Shown piece after piece: positions 6,646 through 9,781 of a stretch of 9,781 bases of DNA. A program made the position numbers and the translations under genes. The stretch comes from an uncultured cyanobacterium (GTDB taxonomy: Bacteria > Cyanobacteriota > Cyanobacteriia > CACIAM-69d): NCBI GenBank assembly GCA_937894105.1, contig CALCTI010000417.1, positions 1-9,781 of the forward strand. Direction: 5' to 3'. Position 1 is the first letter of the stretch; each line of letters begins with the position of its first letter. Below the pieces are notes generated by a model. That model was not told where the DNA came from. It saw only the letters and a list, made by a program, of their open reading frames with translations, and did no database searches.

Positions 6646-7485
6646 TTATCGCTGAGTAGTTCGAAATGCTTTCGGGGTCAGTCCTATCATCTGTTTAAAC
6701 TGCTTGCTCAGGTGGCTGTGGTTATTAAATCCACACTCAAGAGCAATATCGATAATCAGGCGATCGCTATTTTGCAGTAACTGCTTGGCCTTTTCCAGTC
6801 GCTGTTGAAGTAAGTACCGATGCGGTGAAATTCCCAAAGACTGCTTAAATAAACGGCTGAAATGAAACTGGCTCATATCAATTAATCCGGCCAGGTCCGC
6901 AAGCTTAATATCCTGATTTAAAGAGGCTTCAATGTAGTCCAAAACCTGCCGTAGTTGATGTTGAGGTAGTCCTCCTTCATACACTGCTAAATGGGGATTA
7001 GTGGTCGTATGTGTTCTCAGGAGTTGAATTGCCAAAAGATTGGCTAACGAGTCAATACAAAGGCTATTTCCCGACAACTGTTTTTGATATTCAGCGAATA
7101 GCATGGAGCCAATGGATTCAAGCTGGGGATTACGAATTTGAAAGGTAGGTTGCAGGGTGAGGCGATCGCAGTCCTCAGCAATCGTTTCCCTCGCCACAGT
7201 CTTTAAAAACTCATCAGCCAGTTGAATTTGCAAGCAATTTTCCTCACCTTCCCATCGCACCGATAGGGGCACATCCGCAGGGGTGATTAGAATTTCGCCT
7301 TTTTGGTACAGTGCCGTGTGGAGTTTTCCATCCTGCTTTTGTACATAGTGAATGGGACGGGGACGCAGGGAAATAAAAATCGAATGATCGCTTTCAAGGT
7401 GGCAAAATTCTTCCCCAGTCGCAACACTTTGCAACTGCTGAACGTGGTTATAATCGCAGGCTTGAGTGTTGATCGGCTGACTCAC
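6646..7485 (-). CDS. AraC/XylS-family transcriptional regulator
   Basis: Probable DNA-binding regulator of the divergent oxidoreductase/DUF1772 unit. The 279 residues split into an N-terminal ligand-sensing domain of cupin-like appearance (about 25-105, with GEILITPADVPLSVRW at 63-78), a helical linker, and a C-terminal AraC domain (about 178-276). The two helix-turn-helix units are visible near 195-217 (ADLAGLIDMSQFHFSRLFKQ) and 243-267 (IIDIALECGFNNHSHLSKQF). The second is followed by GLTPKAFR, the family signature. The start is GTG at 7485 with AGG 4 nt upstream; there is no ATG near it. On the minus strand, a TATAGT -10-like box lies about 40 bp upstream of the start. The ligand cannot be inferred. 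Divergent placement next to the target gene is the usual arrangement for this family. Confidence 0.92.
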   Translation of the reverse strand: MSQPINTQACDYNHVQQLQSVATGEEFCHLESDHSIFISLRPRPIHYVQKQDGKLHTALYQKGEILITPADVPLSVRWEGEENCLQIQLADEFLKTVARETIAEDCDRLTLQPTFQIRNPQLESIGSMLFAEYQKQLSGNSLCIDSLANLLAIQLLRTHTTTNPHLAVYEGGLPQHQLRQVLDYIEASLNQDIKLADLAGLIDMSQFHFSRLFKQSLGISPHRYLLQQRLEKAKQLLQNSDRLIIDIALECGFNNHSHLSKQFKQMIGLTPKAFRTTQR

Positions 7486-7523
7486 AATACCTGGCAGGGG
7501 GTACTTTGTGCAAACTTGTCTTG

Positions 7524-7550
7524 ACTATAGGCGATCGCCCCAGCCCACAA
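7524..7550 (-). promoter_or_regulatory. Candidate promoter of the araC-type gene
   Basis: On the minus strand, TTGTGG (7545-7550) and TATAGT (7524-7529) are separated by 15 bp and point at the GTG start at 7485. The -10 is good; the -35 is imperfect and the spacing short. A HIP1 octamer GCGATCGC (7531-7538) occupies most of the spacer. Confidence 0.35.
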
Positions 7551-7584
7551 TGTGTTTAGTTAACATTCACAAAAAATCAGAGGA

Positions 7585-7623
7585 TTCAAAGCAGGGTCGT
7601 CGAAGCGGTTTCAAAGGGACGAC
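7585..7623. repeat. Repeat cluster in the divergent intergenic region
   Basis: TTCAAAG occurs twice in direct orientation (7585-7591 and 7610-7616), 25 bp apart. GTCGTC (7596-7601) and GACGAC (7618-7623) form an inverted repeat with a 16-bp spacer that overlaps the second copy. The cluster lies near the middle of the 238-bp region between the regulator and the oxidoreductase, so it could be a shared operator, but the words are short. Confidence 0.35.
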
Positions 7624-7628
7624 AAAAG

Positions 7629-7665
7629 TTCGCAGCAAGATTGTGATGGTTTCGCACGATATTGA
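7629..7665 (+). promoter_or_regulatory. Candidate AraC-type operator: two direct half-sites 22 bp apart
   Basis: TTCGCAGCAAGATTG (from 7629) and TTCGCACGATATTG (from 7651) share TTCGCA exactly and a similar tail with one gap. The 22-bp repeat distance is about two helical turns, which suits AraC-family proteins whose half-sites are direct repeats about 21 bp apart. The downstream copy lies in the spacer of a weak candidate promoter, TTGTGA (7641-7646), 17 bp, GATAGT (7664-7669), about 55 bp before the oxidoreductase start. A poor promoter overlapped by an activator site fits regulated expression. Binding is inferred. Confidence 0.45.
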
Positions 7666-7723
7666 TAGTTGAGGACTCCCTGTCTCCATACGCTGAAGGT
7701 GTTCAAGCGAAGGAGCTAACACC

Positions 7724-8353
7724 ATGAAACTATTGATTTTCGGAGCTACGGGGAGCGTCGGTCGCCAGGTCGTAAAACAGGGATTAGAGCAGGGACACCT
7801 TATTACGGCGTTTGCTCGCCACCCGGAAAAGCTGGGTCTTCAACACCCTAACCTCCAGCTATTCCAGGGAAACGTGCTGGATCTGGCAGCGATCGAACAG
7901 GCGATGCAAGGGCAAGATGCAGTGGTTTGCGCCCTTGGATCGGGTAAGAAACTCACTGGAACTGTTCGGTCAGAGGGCACGCGGCAAATTATTCAAGCAA
8001 TGGAACAAATGGGCGTTCGTCGCTTGATTTGCCAGTCAACGTTGGGCACCGGAGATAGCTGGGGAAATCTCAATTTTTACTGGAAATATGTGATGTTTGG
8101 CTTTATGTTACGACGGGTTTTTGTTGACCATGAGCGACAGGAACGTTACGTCAAACAAAGCCATTTAGATTGGACCATTATTCGTCCCAGTAGTTTTACT
8201 GATGGAGCTCATACGGGACAGTATAAACATGGTTTTCCTGGAACCGATAAGACTTTAACGCTGGCAATCTCTCGGGCAGATGTGGCTGATTTTATTCTGA
8301 AGCAGCTTACCAATGATGCTTATCTTGGCAAAACTCCCAGCCTTTCTTATTGA
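7724..8353 (+). CDS. NAD(P)-binding oxidoreductase, NmrA/atypical SDR type
   Basis: Small Rossmann-fold protein of 209 residues, likely using NAD(P)H for reduction or as a redox sensor. The N-terminal LLIFGATGSVG has the GxxGxxG dinucleotide-binding motif (G7, G10, G13). R32 follows the second strand (FARHPEKL), which often favours NADP(H). GNVLDLAAIEQAMQGQDAVVCALG, RRLICQST and DWTIIRPSSFTDG are typical of NmrA-like/atypical SDR proteins. The classical YxxxK catalytic pair is not clearly present, as is common in this group. The start has AAGGAG 8 nt upstream. It heads a likely two-gene operon with the DUF1772 gene (79-bp gap) and is divergent from the AraC-type regulator. Substrate unknown; a quinone or aromatic aldehyde is a guess from context. 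Confidence 0.88.
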   Translation: MKLLIFGATGSVGRQVVKQGLEQGHLITAFARHPEKLGLQHPNLQLFQGNVLDLAAIEQAMQGQDAVVCALGSGKKLTGTVRSEGTRQIIQAMEQMGVRRLICQSTLGTGDSWGNLNFYWKYVMFGFMLRRVFVDHERQERYVKQSHLDWTIIRPSSFTDGAHTGQYKHGFPGTDKTLTLAISRADVADFILKQLTNDAYLGKTPSLSY

Positions 8354-8381
8354 TTCAATTTTTCGTGATCAGTTTTTTCAA

Positions 8382-8416
8382 TGGCGTGGTTTTGTCCTCA
8401 TTAAGAAACTACGCCA
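8382..8416. repeat. Stem-loop between the oxidoreductase and DUF1772 genes
   Basis: TGGCGTGGTTT (8382-8392) pairs with AAACTACGCCA (8406-8416): 11 bp including one G-T wobble, with a 13-nt loop. No T run follows, so it is not a normal terminator. It lies 17 bp before the DUF1772 start and could affect translation or mRNA stability of the second gene, or be a protein-binding site. Confidence 0.5.
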
Positions 8417-8432
8417 ATAGTTCAAATCAACG

Positions 8433-8936
8433 ATGACAGTATTGGACATTACTATGGATGCTTTTCACACTTGGCGATCGCCCTTAATTCTCTTCACAGC
8501 GATCGGATGTGCCCTGAGCTCAGGAATTTTCTTCACCTTTTCCAGCTTCGTGATGCAAGCCTTATCGCAACAGCCATCAGCCTCAGGAATTTCCACCATG
8601 CAGTCGATCAATATCACGGTTATTAATCCGTGGTTTATGGCAGCATTTTTCTTACCTGGTGTGGCTTCGCTGGTCTTGACAGCTATTGTTTTGAAAGACT
8701 GGAGTCAGACAAGTTCCATCTATTTATTAGCAGGAATTCTACTGTATTTATTTGGCACAATTGGCGTGACGATCGCTGGGAATATCCCCCTTAACGAGGC
8801 CCTTGCCGCCGTTCAGCCTAACAGTATCGAAGGGGCAACCCTATGGACTAAATTCCTTAGTGAGTGGACATTATGGAACCATATTCGTACAGTAGCCGGC
8901 TTGCTTGCGGCAATATCATTTGTCATCGCGCTGTAA
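8433..8936 (+). CDS. DUF1772 (anthrone oxygenase-like) membrane protein
   Basis: Four-helix integral membrane protein of 167 residues in the family that includes anthrone oxygenases. Hydrophobic segments lie at about 17-41, 66-87, 95-116 and 151-166. Family-like features are GIFFTFSSFVMQAL (31-44), MQSINITVINPWFM (56-69), GNIPLNEAL (116-124) and the tryptophan-rich WTLWNHIRTV (145-154) before the last helix. The fungal members oxidise anthrones to anthraquinones; most bacterial members are uncharacterised. The start at 8433 has no Shine-Dalgarno sequence; ATG at 8454 (residue 8) is an alternative. It follows the NAD(P)-binding gene and precedes a terminator, so the two probably form one unit under the divergent AraC-type regulator. 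Family placement is fairly confident; an oxygenase activity is not shown. Confidence 0.85.
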   Translation: MTVLDITMDAFHTWRSPLILFTAIGCALSSGIFFTFSSFVMQALSQQPSASGISTMQSINITVINPWFMAAFFLPGVASLVLTAIVLKDWSQTSSIYLLAGILLYLFGTIGVTIAGNIPLNEALAAVQPNSIEGATLWTKFLSEWTLWNHIRTVAGLLAAISFVIAL

Positions 8937-8950
8937 GCAATCCTGCTTAA

Positions 8951-8992
8951 TTTCGCCAGACTTTACTCTCATTTCACCAGACTTTACTCCCA
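8951..8992 (+). repeat. Two-copy 21-bp tandem repeat
   Basis: TTTCGCCAGACTTTACTCTCA (8951-8971) is followed directly by a second 21-bp copy (8972-8992) with two differences: G to A at the fifth base and T to C at the nineteenth. It lies just after the DUF1772 stop and just before the terminator stem. Both units read CCAGACTTTACTC. Slippage is a simple origin; no function is evident. Confidence 0.8.
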
Positions 8993-8995
8993 TTG

Positions 8996-9041
8996 GGCAA
9001 TCAATAGTAATCTCCATTTATTATTGATTGCCTATTATTTT
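8996..9041 (+). terminator. Stem-loop terminator of the oxidoreductase-DUF1772 unit
   Basis: GGCAATCAATAGTAA (8996-9010) pairs with TTATTATTGATTGCC (9018-9032): 15 bp with a single G-T wobble and a 7-nt loop, followed by TATTATTTTT. The stem is AT-rich at the top but closed by GC at the base. It lies about 60 bp after the DUF1772 stop. The rest of the gap up to 9126 shows only a 10-bp palindrome GCTAGCTAGC at 9069-9078. Confidence 0.75.
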
Positions 9042-9126
9042 TCCTATTGTCTGCCGTCCATCTTTACTGCTAGCTAGCCGTTAATCTTTTTTGGGATTGC
9101 TGACCATATGACGCCTGTATCGAGGG

Positions 9127-9781
9127 CTAATCCGCGTCACCCAGTTGGATGCGGGGATCGACTACTTTTAGCAGCAAATCTGCCATTAGGTTTCCCACAA
9201 TTAGCATGGTGGCTCCAATCATTAAGCCCGCCATGGTTAGATACAAATCCTGTACCTGAACGGCCTGTAGGACTAACTGCCCTAAACCGGGCCAATTGAA
9301 AAAATATTCGGTGATAAATGCGCCGCTTAAAAGGTTGGCAAATTCGAAGCCGAGGAGAACGATGAGCGGGTTGACGGCATTGCGTAGGGCGTGAATGTAG
9401 ATAACACGGTTTTCGTCGAGTCCCTTGGCTCGGGCGGTGCGCACGTAATCTTGGCGGAGCACGTCCAACAGTTGTCCACGCATGAGTCGCTGGAGTCCGG
9501 CGAATCCGGTGAGGCTAAGGGCGGTGACGGGCAGGATGGAATGCCAGCCGATGTCGAGCCATTGACCGATTAACGTTAAGTCGTTGTGGTCGATGCTGGT
9601 CATGCCGCCAACGGGGAACAGGGGGGAGACGTTTTGGGCGAAGAGCAGCAGCAGTAGGGCGGCGATAAAGCTGGGGAAGCCTTGGCCGATATAGCTGAGG
9701 GTTTGGAGGATGCGATCGCCCCATCTGTTATGGTTCACCGCCGCCAAAATCCCTAAAGGAATTCCGATCGCCCAGGTAAGC
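9127..9781 (-). CDS. ABC transporter permease, DppB/OppB type (5' partial)
   Basis: Inner-membrane permease subunit of a peptide/nickel-type (DppB/OppB-like) ABC importer. The frame is open through the window edge, reading WAIGIPLGILAAV before the hydrophobic SYIGQGFPSFIAALLLLL, so the N-terminal third is missing. A TTG at 9747 is internal, not a start. The EAA-type loop that contacts the ATPase is clear: DYVRTARAKGL followed by HALRNAVNPLIVLLG. Four hydrophobic segments are visible: SFIAALLLLLFAQ, ILPVTALSLTGFAGL, PLIVLLGFEFANLLSGAFI and LYLTMAGLMIGATMLIVG. The tail VDPRIQLGDAD is typical of the DppB C-terminus. Partner permease, ATPase and binding-protein genes are not in the window. The substrate (oligopeptide, dipeptide or metal complex) cannot be told. 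Its stop faces the end of the DUF1772 unit. Confidence 0.93.
   Translation of the reverse strand, partial: LTWAIGIPLGILAAVNHNRWGDRILQTLSYIGQGFPSFIAALLLLLFAQNVSPLFPVGGMTSIDHNDLTLIGQWLDIGWHSILPVTALSLTGFAGLQRLMRGQLLDVLRQDYVRTARAKGLDENRVIYIHALRNAVNPLIVLLGFEFANLLSGAFITEYFFNWPGLGQLVLQAVQVQDLYLTMAGLMIGATMLIVGNLMADLLLKVVDPRIQLGDAD

Noticed and set aside
7303..7524. Plus-strand open frame of 73 codons opposite the regulator's N-terminus
   Set aside because: It is a shadow of the AraC-type gene, with no ribosome binding site or conserved look.
9069..9078. Perfect palindrome GCTAGCTAGC
   Set aside because: Ten bases, made of a simple CTAG repetition, no T run and no clear link to either flanking gene.

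Overview
The window is chromosomal DNA of a cyanobacterium, genus not determined. About twenty copies of the octamer GCGATCGC (HIP1) occur in under 10 kb, a density typical of cyanobacterial genomes. The genes fit this: a DesC-type acyl-lipid desaturase, a TyrS-PyrF pair, and a membrane glycosyltransferase with C-terminal TPRs. Most starts have only a weak Shine-Dalgarno sequence, which is also common in this phylum. I see no rRNA, tRNA, CRISPR array or complete insertion sequence.

Left part (1-3374): the 3' portion of a large family-39-like membrane glycosyltransferase enters from outside the window. It ends only 9 bp from a convergent gene for a 156-residue protein of unknown function. About 525 bp of AT-rich non-coding DNA follows, holding a Crp-type palindrome but no recognisable RNA gene.

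Central part (3375-6586): tyrS and pyrF are co-directional, 50 bp apart, and probably form one transcript. After them lies a 125-bp MITE-like element with imperfect terminal inverted repeats and a CTAG duplication on each side. Its left half folds into a stem followed by a T run, so it probably terminates the tyrS-pyrF transcript. Its right half carries promoter-like boxes pointing at desC. A strong intrinsic terminator follows desC.

Right part (6587-9126): an AraC-family regulator gene on the minus strand is divergent from a two-gene plus-strand unit. That unit encodes a small NAD(P)-binding oxidoreductase of the NmrA/atypical-SDR kind and a four-helix membrane protein of the DUF1772 (anthrone-oxygenase-like) family. 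The shared 238-bp intergenic region has direct and inverted repeats suited to an AraC-type operator. The unit ends at a 15-bp stem-loop terminator. The most economical reading is a regulated redox or detoxification cassette whose ligand and substrate are unknown.

Right edge (9127-9781): the C-terminal part of a DppB/OppB-type ABC transporter permease, minus strand, cut by the window end.

The least conventional features are the MITE that may act as both terminator and promoter, and the AraC/SDR/DUF1772 cassette with its repeats. I found no convincing sign of a wholly new system.
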